The notes below the pieces were generated by a model. The model searched no databases, was not told the origin of the DNA, and saw nothing but the letters and a program-made list of their open reading frames with translations. From positions 1 to 6,000 of the forward strand of contig CAMPAF010000191.1 of NCBI GenBank assembly GCA_946631535.1: a stretch of DNA of 6,000 nucleotides, in the 5' to 3' direction. The DNA comes from an uncultured Verrucomicrobiota bacterium. GTDB lineage: Bacteria > Verrucomicrobiota > Kiritimatiellia > RFP12 > UBA1067. Made by a program: the position numbers and the translations under genes. Below are positions 1-6,000 of this stretch, one piece after another. Numbering within the stretch: the stretch's first letter is position 1; each line of letters opens with the position of its first letter.

Positions 1-364
1 GGCCGAGGTTGAGGATCGTGTCCATCATGCCCGGCATCGACGCGCGCGCGCCGGAGCGGACGCTCACGAGGAGCGGATTGTCCTTGTCGCCGAACTTCTT
101 GCCGGCGCTCTCCTCGAGCTTCTTGACGTACTCTAGGATCTGCTTCTGGATATCATCGCCAATCTTCTTGCCGTCATCGTAGTAGCGCGTGCAGGCCTCG
201 GTGCTGATCGTGAAGCCCTGCGGCACCGGGAGACCCAGCCCCGCCATCTCGGCGAGGTTTGCGCCCTTGCCGCCCAGCAGATTGCGCATCTCGGCGTTGC
301 CCTCGGTCTGGCCGCAACCGAAGAAGTAGACGTACTTCTTCTCTTCCTTCGTTTCCTTGCTCAT
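1..364 (-). CDS. ppdK: Pyruvate, phosphate dikinase, N-terminal part (cut by window edge)
   Basis: PPDK reversibly converts pyruvate, ATP and phosphate to phosphoenolpyruvate, AMP and pyrophosphate in the cytoplasm. Many anaerobes use it in the glycolytic direction. Only the first 121 residues are in the window. They belong to the N-terminal nucleotide-binding (ATP-grasp-like) domain. Visible hallmarks are [13 protein letters not shown] (about 28-40), [14 protein letters not shown] (45-58) and [20 protein letters not shown] (101-120). K33 and R103 correspond to the nucleotide-binding Lys22 and Arg92 known from the Clostridium symbiosum enzyme. The ATG at 364-362 is preceded by GAAGGA (369-374) four bases away, a little close, and by a second AAAGGA farther up. 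A short charged extension ([10 protein letters not shown]) precedes the conserved YVYFFG start. The gene lies 107 bases downstream of the oxidoreductase gene and may have its own promoter. The family call is very secure; the full length cannot be judged. Confidence 0.96.
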   Translation of the reverse strand, partial: MSKETKEEKKYVYFFGCGQTEGNAEMRNLLGGKGANLAEMAGLGLPVPQGFTISTEACTRYYDDGKKIGDDIQKQILEYVKKLEESAGKKFGDKDNPLLVSVRSGARASMPGMMDTILNLG

Positions 365-471
365 CTTGTCCTTCTTTTCCTTTGGTTTTCTCTTTACCTT
401 CTTTTGCAAACGGCGGATAGTATATGAAATTCCAGCCCGAATTGGAAGTCCAAAAAGCAGCCAGCCGCACT
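365..471 (-). promoter_or_regulatory. Gap upstream of PPDK with a weak candidate promoter
   Basis: This 107-base gap is less GC-rich than the genes around it. Read on the minus strand, a good -10-like TATACT (419-424) sits 17 bases after a poor -35-like TTCCAA (442-447). That would give an untranslated leader of roughly 45-50 bases. An inverted repeat, TTCCA (443-447 on the minus strand) and TGGAA (430-434), with 8 bases between the arms, covers the spacer and could be an operator. Upstream of it, a short imperfect GCGG/CTGC stem followed by five T's might act as a weak terminator for the oxidoreductase gene, but it is not convincing. The leader next to the start codon is purine-rich. All of this is inferred from short motifs. 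Confidence 0.25.
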
Positions 472-1602
472 TCAGGCGAGCTTGACCCAGCTGCTTCCTT
501 CGCTGGCGGACTTGAGCGCCGCATCCACGAACTGTATCGTCCGCCGCCCCTCGCGCGCCTGGGGGAAGTCGCAGTCCCTGCCTCCCCGCAGCGCCGCGCA
601 GAACTCGCGATAGTGGTTCGCGAACGCCTCTATGAAGCCCTCGTGGTGTCCGGCGGGAATCCGGGAACAGCGCTTCGACACCTCGGACAGCCCGGCGATG
701 TACGGCGCGTTGCGCTTGTATGTGCGTTCCGGCCCGAAGGCATACTTCACGTGCAGGTAGTTTCCCTCCTCAACCTGCCACACGAGCGATGCCTTGTCGC
801 CGTAGACCCGCAGGCGCAGGCCGTTCTCCTCGCCGGTCGCGATCTTCGACGTAACCATCACCGCCTTCGCCCCCTTCGACAGCTTCATCAGTATCGAAGC
901 GTCGTCGTCAAGACGGTTGCCGGGAGCAAACGACGAAAGGTCGGCGGCGATCTGCCTGATCTCGAGGCCGGTCACGTACTCGATGAGGTGCGCGCCATGC
1001 ACTCCGATGTCGGCCACCACGCAGCTCCTGCCCGAACGCCGGGGATCCATCTTCCACGCGTTGCGCTTGTCGAGCGGCTTGGAGAAGTCGATCTTCCTGA
1101 AGCTCCCCTGCTGATACTCCATCAGCACCTTGCATATCTTCCCCAGCTCGCCGCTCCTCACGAGGTCGCGCGCAAGCTTCACCATCGGATAGCCCGAATA
1201 TGTGAACGGCACGCCCAGCACGAGTTTCTTCCTGCGGGCCAGCCGCTCCAGCTCCAGGGCCTCCTCGGACGAGATGGACAGCGGCTTCTCGCACATCACG
1301 TTGATGCCCGCCTCGAGCGCCGCCTTCGCGATCGGATAGTGCGAGTCGTTCGGCGTGCAGACTGCAAGGAAGTCGATCTTGCCGCTCTCGGCGGCGATCA
1401 GGCTCCGCCAGTCCTGGTATATCCGCTCAGGAGACACCCCAAGCTCGGCGCCGGTCGCAGCATTGCCCGCCGCATCGCGGCTGAAGCAGCCCGCTACAAG
1501 ATCGGCGAGATCGTCCATCCGGATCGCCGCCCTGTGAACCGGGCCGATGAACGACCCCTTCCCGCCGCCTACCATGGCATAGGTCAATCTGCTCTTGGCC
1601 AT
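472..1602 (-). CDS. Gfo/Idh/MocA family NAD(P)-dependent oxidoreductase
   Basis: This is a 376-residue cytoplasmic sugar or polyol dehydrogenase of the Gfo/Idh/MocA family, of typical length and with no signal peptide. The N-terminal Rossmann fold begins at [13 protein letters not shown] (8-20), a glycine-rich loop that departs from the plain GxGxxG form. [19 protein letters not shown] (81-99) and CEKPL (104-108) follow; K106 is the family's catalytic lysine. The C-terminal alpha/beta domain contains [17 protein letters not shown] (196-212), where D198 and H202 match the Asp and His of the active site. [19 protein letters not shown] (316-334) is typical of the subgroup that includes levoglucosan-type and other glycoside dehydrogenases, but the substrate cannot be read from the sequence. 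The start was chosen at the ATG after MAK-, which has GAAGGAAG just upstream. An in-frame extension of 31 residues would run into the end of the preceding gene and has no family similarity. It is probably the last gene of the GH2-GH127 operon, 40 bases after its neighbour. Confidence 0.93.
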   Translation of the reverse strand: MAKSRLTYAMVGGGKGSFIGPVHRAAIRMDDLADLVAGCFSRDAAGNAATGAELGVSPERIYQDWRSLIAAESGKIDFLAVCTPNDSHYPIAKAALEAGINVMCEKPLSISSEEALELERLARRKKLVLGVPFTYSGYPMVKLARDLVRSGELGKICKVLMEYQQGSFRKIDFSKPLDKRNAWKMDPRRSGRSCVVADIGVHGAHLIEYVTGLEIRQIAADLSSFAPGNRLDDDASILMKLSKGAKAVMVTSKIATGEENGLRLRVYGDKASLVWQVEEGNYLHVKYAFGPERTYKRNAPYIAGLSEVSKRCSRIPAGHHEGFIEAFANHYREFCAALRGGRDCDFPQAREGRRTIQFVDAALKSASEGSSWVKLA

Positions 1603-1605
1603 TTT

Positions 1606-1613
1606 CTTCCTTC
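1606..1613 (-). promoter_or_regulatory. Ribosome binding site of the oxidoreductase gene
   Basis: GAAGGAAG on the minus strand, with its AGGA core five bases before the ATG at 1602-1600. It decides the start: the longer reading frame, which opens at 1695 inside the upstream gene, has its ATG within coding sequence. The site sits in the 40-base gap (1603-1642), where no hairpin terminator is visible. This supports co-transcription with the GH127-like gene. Confidence 0.7.
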
Positions 1614-1642
1614 TTTCTGCTGTTCTCGTAAAATGCCGTCGT

Positions 1643-3526
1643 TCACTCCACCGGGAACATGGACACGCGAAGCTTGGTACAGCCGTATGGCACAAGCTCC
1701 AGCGGACGCCCGGCCGAATCCTTCGCCACCACCTTCACCGGCGCGTCGAGCGGCCAGTCCCACACCGCAGGCATCGCCTTGCGCACCACCTGCGCGCCAG
1801 GCACCGACGCCGGGTCGAGAACCGGCTCCGCCGCGTTGCCGATGATCGTGTTGTCGTCCTTCGCCGGATAGGCATACGCCATCAGGAGCGGTCCGAACGA
1901 CACGACCGCCCGCCGCCTGCCCATGTCGTTCATGTCACGCACGATCTCCACGCTAGGCTTCATCGGGAACGTGAGGCGAAGCACATCGCCCTTCTTCCAG
2001 ACGCGCACGATCCGCGCGAATCCGCGCTCCGGCTTCATCTCGAGAGGTTTCCCGTTCAACTCCATACGCGAGCTCCCGCACCAGCCCGGCACGCGCGCCA
2101 GAAGCGGGAACTCCACCGCCGGAGCGTCATCCACCACGATCTCCACCGTCTCGGAGAACGGATACTCCGTCTTCTCCGTGAACGCCGCGCGACCACTCTT
2201 CAGCTTCGCCTCGAACGTGCAGGGACCGTACGCCGTCGCCGCCACGCCGCCGTCCTCCGTCTTCATCCACATCGCCTGGATGTAGTTCGGCAAGACCTTG
2301 TTGAGCGCCGCCACGCAGCAGAGCGGCCACTGCTTCGACTCGCGGTACTCGCACTGGCTGTCGTACGGACACGACATCGCCGCAGCCTCGCCAGGAAGTC
2401 CGGCGCGGTTGGGCTGCTGGAAGTAGACGTGCCGCTTGAAGTCGCGAGACACGCAGGCCGGCGCCGCGTTGAACTGCACCCGCTCCACGTCGTCGCCCCA
2501 CTTCCCGTCGCCCGTCCCGGCGAGGATGTTGATGCGCGTGAACGTCTCGGCGGCCACGTCGCACGTCTCCGTGCCGCGCTTCGCCCCAGACCACCCCCAC
2601 TCCTCGTCCATCATCGTGAGGCCGTACGGCTGACGGCAGTTCTTGTCCAGGAACGCGTACCAGGCCAGCACCGCGTCGCGCAGGCTGGTGTCGCCCGTGA
2701 GCTGCCAGGCCCGCCACACGCTGAGCAACTGCTCGGCGCAGAACACGCCGTGGCGCGTGGGCATCTTGAGGGCGTTCTGCGCCCTACGGCGCGTCCAGAG
2801 AGTCTCCGGCAACCACGGCGCCGGCGGTTTCGCGTACTGCGATGTCTCCTTCAGCATCTTTGCGGAGATCTCAGCACAGGCGCGGATGCGGGCGCTGCCC
2901 GTCACGCGCGCCGCGTCCACGCACCCGCTCTCGAACGTCGCGCTGCCGCCCATGCGCCGCGCGATCTCCTCGTTCGAGAACGCCCACTCGATCGCCTGCC
3001 GCGCACGCGCGTCGCCCGTCACCTCGTAGAACGCCGCGATCGCCCTCTCCCGCATGCCGTGCACCCAGCGGGACTGCCATGCACCCGGACCGAAGAACTC
3101 TTCCATCTGCTTCGGATCGCGCCTGTCCATCCACCACAACATCCCCACAGCGTTGGAGTGCATGTTCGAGAGCACCGGCTCAAGCCGCTTCTTCGCAAGG
3201 TCCTTCAGGTACGGATCGTCCATCTGCCAGGCGAGATGCACAAGGCCGTCGAACCAGTAGGTGCCGCCCTCGCTGCTCCACGAGCCCTTCTCGTCGTTCC
3301 CCCAGTTGAGGTACGCGCCCCGCGGCTTCCAGTCCGCCGTCCACGCGCGCCTGAAGTGGTGGCTCACGCCGTCCATGTGCCCCGTGTAGCCGTCGCGCGC
3401 GGCGCGCGCGCGGTCGAGCAGCCATCCTTTCGGACGGATGGCGCCCACAGGCGCCGAGGTGAAGGCGTTAGCCGCAAAAGCCGCCATGACTGCGGCAAGA
3501 CCCATAACGCACGTCGTTGTCCTCAT
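1643..3526 (-). CDS. Secreted GH127 / DUF1680-type glycoside hydrolase, probable beta-L-arabinofuranosidase
   Basis: This 627-residue protein resembles the GH127 group, whose best known member is Bifidobacterium HypBA1, a retaining beta-L-arabinofuranosidase that uses a zinc-bound cysteine nucleophile. A signal peptide is clear: MRTTT, then a hydrophobic stretch, with probable cleavage after ANA (19-21). Residues about 30-420 form the (alpha/alpha)-barrel-like catalytic part and about 425-627 the beta-rich C-terminal part (for example FPLLARVPGW at 473-482). E320 and C322 in TETC, and C403-C404 in PLCCVAALNK, line up in order and near-identical spacing with HypBA1 Glu338, Cys340, Cys417 and Cys418, so C403 is the predicted nucleophile. 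E308 or E309 (MMDEEWGW) is a candidate acid/base, though it is nearer to the ETC motif than Glu322 is in HypBA1. The usual CCPPN motif is replaced by CCVAALN. The ATG has GAGGAG three bases upstream. The gene follows the GH2 gene by 23 bases. The family is secure; substrate specificity is an inference, since related families (such as GH146) share the fold. Confidence 0.88.
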   Translation of the reverse strand: MRTTTCVMGLAAVMAAFAANAFTSAPVGAIRPKGWLLDRARAARDGYTGHMDGVSHHFRRAWTADWKPRGAYLNWGNDEKGSWSSEGGTYWFDGLVHLAWQMDDPYLKDLAKKRLEPVLSNMHSNAVGMLWWMDRRDPKQMEEFFGPGAWQSRWVHGMRERAIAAFYEVTGDARARQAIEWAFSNEEIARRMGGSATFESGCVDAARVTGSARIRACAEISAKMLKETSQYAKPPAPWLPETLWTRRRAQNALKMPTRHGVFCAEQLLSVWRAWQLTGDTSLRDAVLAWYAFLDKNCRQPYGLTMMDEEWGWSGAKRGTETCDVAAETFTRINILAGTGDGKWGDDVERVQFNAAPACVSRDFKRHVYFQQPNRAGLPGEAAAMSCPYDSQCEYRESKQWPLCCVAALNKVLPNYIQAMWMKTEDGGVAATAYGPCTFEAKLKSGRAAFTEKTEYPFSETVEIVVDDAPAVEFPLLARVPGWCGSSRMELNGKPLEMKPERGFARIVRVWKKGDVLRLTFPMKPSVEIVRDMNDMGRRRAVVSFGPLLMAYAYPAKDDNTIIGNAAEPVLDPASVPGAQVVRKAMPAVWDWPLDAPVKVVAKDSAGRPLELVPYGCTKLRVSMFPVE

Positions 3527-3529
3527 CGT

Positions 3530-3535
3530 CTCCTC
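3530..3535 (-). promoter_or_regulatory. Ribosome binding site of the GH127-like gene
   Basis: GAGGAG on the minus strand, three bases before the ATG at 3526-3524, within the 23-base gap after the GH2 stop codon. It supports this start over the long in-frame extension toward 5047, which would read through the GH2 gene in a wrong frame. The signal peptide immediately after this ATG also supports it. Confidence 0.75.
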
Positions 3536-3549
3536 TCCAAAGCTGCCAA

Positions 3550-5898
3550 CTATTTCCTTACGTCGACCGAAAGACCGACATCGATATACTGCCCGCCAAC
3601 CGTCTGGATCACCTTGACGGCCAACACGTTGTCGCCCTGCTTCGCGGCGGCCGCGAAACGCTCCGCCGATACGGGGAACGCCGCATATCCAGTCGTGTAG
3701 CCCTTCGCGGAAACCAGGAGCTTGCCGTTGAGCCACACCTCGGCGTCCTCGTCGTGGAACATCTCGAACGTGGCCGAGAGGAGATTTGCGGGCATCGCGT
3801 CCAGCGTGAAGTGCCGGCGCAGCCAGATCGTCCCCGTGTTCCATTCGGTCGACACCTGCGCGCCATGGTCGCGCGCGATGGCCTTGTTGCCGAATCCTCC
3901 GGCAGAACGTCCCCATGCCGAATCGTCGAAGGCGGCCTCCTGCCAGCCGGCAGGCGGTTCCGCCGTCGTCCACGCCCACGTCTTCGGACCCTTCGCGAGC
4001 TTCGGGAACACCGTCTTCTCCTCGTACGGCACGAGGCCGAGCGCCGCCGCCTCGCGCACCTTCGCGTGCACTGCCGCAAGCGCCGCCGGATCGAACTTCT
4101 TCACCTTGCGGTCGTACGTCATGAGGCCGTTGATCTCCCCTTCCACGTCGGTCGTCTGCGTGTAGACGCTCCCGCCTAGCCCGCGCCGCGCAAGGCCGGC
4201 CACATGCTCCATTAGAGTGACGAACTTCTGCTGCACCGCCGCGCGGTCCGTGTCGCCGCCCGTTCCGCCGTACCCCCACGCGTTCGTGGTCCACAGGTGG
4301 TCGCCAACGCGGCAGCCGATGCCGCCGAATTCGCCCAGGAAGCTGACGCGGCGCGCGTTCACCGGGAACATCCGCGGCGCGCGGCCGTAGTCGTGCTTGT
4401 CCACGCTGTCCGCCGCCTCCTCCAGATCTGTCGGCAGGTGGGAAGTGTCGCGGTGCGGCTTCACGCACCAAAGAGCGCCGCCCTCCCAGTCGTTCGCGCC
4501 GGACGGACCGTCCACCAGCCGCGTCGGGTCGTAGCGCTGCGTCCACACGAGCGTCGAATGCGTGAGGAACTGCCCGGGCTGCCCCCAGCCCTCGTTGTAC
4601 GGCACCCACATCACGATAGACGGCACGTTGTAGAGGTGGTCCATCATCTCCTTCAGCTCGCGGCGGTAGAAGCCGTAGCGCTTCGTCGTGTCGCTGAATC
4701 CGCTCGGCATGTCCTGCAGGACGATTATGCCGAGTGTGTCGCACAGCCAGTAGTAGCGGCGCGGCTCCACCTTGATGTGCTTGCGCATCATGTCGAAGCC
4801 CGCCTCCTTGAGAGCGCGGATGTCGTACGCCATCGCCTCGTCCGACGGCGGCGTGAGCAGCCCGTCCGGCCACCAGCCCTGGTCGAGCGTGCCGATGATG
4901 AAGCGCGGCGCGTTGTTGAAGTAGAACCGCAGCACGCCGTTCGGGTCCTTCCGCTTCTCGAACTTCCTCATCCCGAAGTAGCCCTTGATCTCGTCTTCGC
5001 CGCACTTGGCGACAAAATCGTAAAGCGCGGGCGATTCGGGACTCCACAGCTTGAATCCGGCGGGCATCTTCACGACGGCTACGCCGTCCTTAGTTGTCGC
5101 AGAAGCGACACAATGGGAGGGACGCGACTTGTCGCGTCCGAAAACGTTGACGCGCACCTCCGGCCTGGAGAAGCCGCCCGCGACGTCGAACTCGAAGCGA
5201 ACCGTCCCCGCATCGATGTCCGGCGTCACCTTGCATCCCGCAATGTGCGTCGCCGGCACGGTCTCGAGCCACACCGTCCCGCCGATTCCGCTCGTGCGCG
5301 TGTACATGCAGCCGTGCGGACGGAACGTCTGCTTGCCGTGCGAGCCGATGAAGTCGGTCGTCGGGTCCCACACGCTCACGACCAGCTCGTTCGCGCCCTT
5401 CTTCACGAGGTCCGTCACGTCGTACGCAAACGGCATCTGCCCGCCCTCGTGCGGAACGCCCGCCTCGCGGCCGTTCACGAACACCTGCGTGCGGAAGTCG
5501 CACTCCTCGAAGTTGAGGACGAGCCGCTCGCCCTTCTTCACGTCCGCATCGAACGTTCTCCTGTACCAAAGCGTCTCCTTCGGCTCGAGCAGGCGGCCCA
5601 CGCCGGAGAGCGGACTCTCTATCGGGAACGGCACGAGGATCTCGCCGTCCCATGCGGAGGGCACGGTCGGCGCATCGGCCGTCACGGCGTATTGCCACAG
5701 GCCGTTCAGGTTCGTCCATGCGGAGCGCACCATCTGAGGACGCGGATACTCGCGCCAGGCGTTCTCCGGCGTCACCTTCGCGCCCCATTCGGTAAGCATC
5801 GGACCGTTCGCGACCCCAGGCACCTTCGCCGGATGCCAAGCAAGCGCTCCGCTCACCACGCACGCCGCCGCCAATCCCAGAATTTCCCGTCTCTTCAT
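3550..5898 (-). CDS. Secreted glycoside hydrolase family 2 enzyme (beta-galactosidase/beta-glucuronidase-like)
   Basis: This is a 782-residue GH2 enzyme, a retaining hydrolase of beta-linked sugars. Residues 1-20 are a signal peptide (MKRREILG, hydrophobic core, cleavage after ALA). The KRRE pair is slightly Tat-like. About 45-215 is the sugar-binding jelly roll (LNGLWQY, LWYRRTF, FVNGREAG). About 216-310 is the Ig-like domain ending near YFGMRKFE. About 311-610 is the TIM barrel with LDQGWWPDG, RKHIKVEP (372-379) and QDMPS. The acid/base is E436 in VMWVPYNEGWGQ and the nucleophile E523 in FLGEFGG, so the active site looks intact. A C-terminal beta domain, about 640-782 (FDDSAWG, IWLRRHF, HDEDAEVWLNGK), is probably a galactose-binding-like fold. 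The exact substrate (galactoside, glucuronide, arabinopyranoside or other) cannot be told. The ATG at 5898 was chosen because AAAGGAG lies ten bases upstream; the TTG at 5907 would be only one base from it. It is the first gene of the operon. An odd palindromic stretch lies within residues 254-268. Confidence 0.93.
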   Translation of the reverse strand: MKRREILGLAAACVVSGALAWHPAKVPGVANGPMLTEWGAKVTPENAWREYPRPQMVRSAWTNLNGLWQYAVTADAPTVPSAWDGEILVPFPIESPLSGVGRLLEPKETLWYRRTFDADVKKGERLVLNFEECDFRTQVFVNGREAGVPHEGGQMPFAYDVTDLVKKGANELVVSVWDPTTDFIGSHGKQTFRPHGCMYTRTSGIGGTVWLETVPATHIAGCKVTPDIDAGTVRFEFDVAGGFSRPEVRVNVFGRDKSRPSHCVASATTKDGVAVVKMPAGFKLWSPESPALYDFVAKCGEDEIKGYFGMRKFEKRKDPNGVLRFYFNNAPRFIIGTLDQGWWPDGLLTPPSDEAMAYDIRALKEAGFDMMRKHIKVEPRRYYWLCDTLGIIVLQDMPSGFSDTTKRYGFYRRELKEMMDHLYNVPSIVMWVPYNEGWGQPGQFLTHSTLVWTQRYDPTRLVDGPSGANDWEGGALWCVKPHRDTSHLPTDLEEAADSVDKHDYGRAPRMFPVNARRVSFLGEFGGIGCRVGDHLWTTNAWGYGGTGGDTDRAAVQQKFVTLMEHVAGLARRGLGGSVYTQTTDVEGEINGLMTYDRKVKKFDPAALAAVHAKVREAAALGLVPYEEKTVFPKLAKGPKTWAWTTAEPPAGWQEAAFDDSAWGRSAGGFGNKAIARDHGAQVSTEWNTGTIWLRRHFTLDAMPANLLSATFEMFHDEDAEVWLNGKLLVSAKGYTTGYAAFPVSAERFAAAAKQGDNVLAVKVIQTVGGQYIDVGLSVDVRK
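5095..5139 (-). repeat. Paired-hairpin, REP/MITE-like palindromic insert inside the GH2 gene
   Basis: Two inverted repeats lie 9 bases apart. The first (5120-5139) has perfect 9-base arms, GGACGCGAC and GTCGCGTCC, around a 2-base loop. The second (5095-5110) has 6-base arms, TGTCGC and GCGACA, around a 4-base loop. Both share a GCGAC/GTCGC core. The stretch is read in frame as GRDKSRPSHCVASAT (residues 254-268) in the Ig-like domain, between beta strands VRVNVF and GVAVVKM. Its codons (GGA, CAT, TGT, GCT, TCT, ACA, then ACT) are less GC-ending than the flanking ones. Multiple copies in the genome cannot be shown from this window, so calling it a repeat family member is an inference. Confidence 0.5.
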
Positions 5899-5908
5899 CT
5901 CAACCAAT

Positions 5909-5915
5909 CTCCTTT
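5909..5915 (-). promoter_or_regulatory. Ribosome binding site of the GH2 gene
   Basis: AAAGGAG on the minus strand, ten bases before the ATG at 5898-5896. It rules against the in-frame TTG at 5907-5905, which would be one base away. The resulting protein begins MKRREIL, a normal signal-peptide start. Confidence 0.75.
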
Positions 5916-6000
5916 AATCAACCTCTCCCCCTTCTAACCATCTTGTCTTTTGGAAACAACAGAAACAACTTGTAAAAACAACCTCTTCTTTCTCGCCGCG
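5916..6000 (-). promoter_or_regulatory. Upstream region of the operon with short direct repeats
   Basis: This is the likely control region of the GH2-GH127-oxidoreductase operon, cut by the window edge. It is AT-richer than the genes. On the plus strand AAACAAC occurs three times (5954-5960, 5963-5969, 5976-5982; start-to-start distances 9 and 13). A small palindrome ACAA-C-TTGT lies at 5965-5973. These could be regulator sites or chance low-complexity sequence. I found no clear -35/-10 pair; TTGTTT-type hexamers on the minus strand are only suggestive. The promoter may lie beyond the edge. Confidence 0.25.

Noticed and set aside
1603..1695. 31-residue N-terminal extension of the oxidoreductase
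   Set aside because: It overlaps the end of the GH127-like gene, is unlike the family, and is bypassed by a strong ribosome binding site before the ATG at 1602.
424..1845. Long plus-strand open frame of 473 codons opposite the oxidoreductase gene
   Set aside because: It is rich in Arg, Leu, His and Pro with no recognisable domain, and is antisense to a well-supported gene. High GC with G/C at third positions produces such shadow frames.
3394..3415. CG-rich alternating run (GCGCGCGC) that might form a hairpin or Z-DNA
   Set aside because: It lies inside the GH127-like gene and encodes Arg-Ala-rich sequence. Such runs are expected at this GC content; a similar one occurs near 40-51 in PPDK.
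1595..3700. Plus-strand open frame of 701 codons opposite the GH127-like gene
   Set aside because: Its composition is dominated by Arg, His, Ala and Leu, with no domain and no convincing ribosome binding site. The opposite strand encodes a clear enzyme with catalytic motifs.
3527..5047. In-frame N-terminal extension of the GH127-like protein of about 507 residues
   Set aside because: The extension is Arg/Gly-rich and reads the GH2 gene in a wrong frame. The signal peptide and ribosome binding site at 3526 mark the real start.
4297..5937. Plus-strand open frame of 546 codons opposite the GH2 gene
   Set aside because: It shows the same shadow composition (Arg/His/Val/Ala-rich) and lies across a GH2 gene with intact catalytic residues.

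Overview
The window is a compact, GC-rich stretch in which every gene I can support lies on the minus strand, so it reads from right to left. In transcription order it holds a secreted glycoside hydrolase family 2 (GH2) enzyme, a secreted enzyme of the GH127 / DUF1680 beta-L-arabinofuranosidase type, a cytoplasmic Gfo/Idh/MocA NAD(P)-dependent oxidoreductase, and the first 121 codons of pyruvate, phosphate dikinase (PPDK), cut by the left edge.

Layout: 5899-6000 is the leader of the GH2 gene, with an AAAGGAG ribosome binding site and three short AAACAAC direct repeats. The GH2 gene (3550-5898), GH127-like gene (1643-3526) and oxidoreductase gene (472-1602) are separated by only 23 and 40 bases with no terminator between them, so they are very probably one operon. 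A 107-base gap (365-471) then separates this operon from PPDK. It contains a weak candidate promoter and no convincing terminator. PPDK is a central-metabolism gene and is probably expressed separately or by read-through.

How the genes could work together (inference): the two enzymes with signal peptides would trim sugars such as galactose, glucuronate or arabinose from plant or host glycans outside the cytoplasm. The oxidoreductase would act on a released sugar or derivative in the cytoplasm. No transporter, sensor or SusC/SusD pair is visible here. PPDK fits an anaerobe with pyrophosphate-linked glycolysis.

Organism: high GC, purine-rich Shine-Dalgarno sites, secreted GH2 and GH127-type enzymes beside a Gfo/Idh oxidoreductase, and PPDK suggest a glycan-degrading anaerobe, possibly of the Verrucomicrobiota/Kiritimatiellae/Lentisphaerae group from a gut or similar habitat. 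This is a guess from gene style, not a demonstrated assignment.

The most unusual signal is a compact pair of hairpins at about 5095-5139, inside the GH2 coding region and in frame. Its codon use differs from its surroundings, and it looks like a small palindromic repeat that has inserted into a protein loop. I saw no clear sign of a wholly new system. Otherwise the window is an ordinary carbohydrate-utilisation locus.
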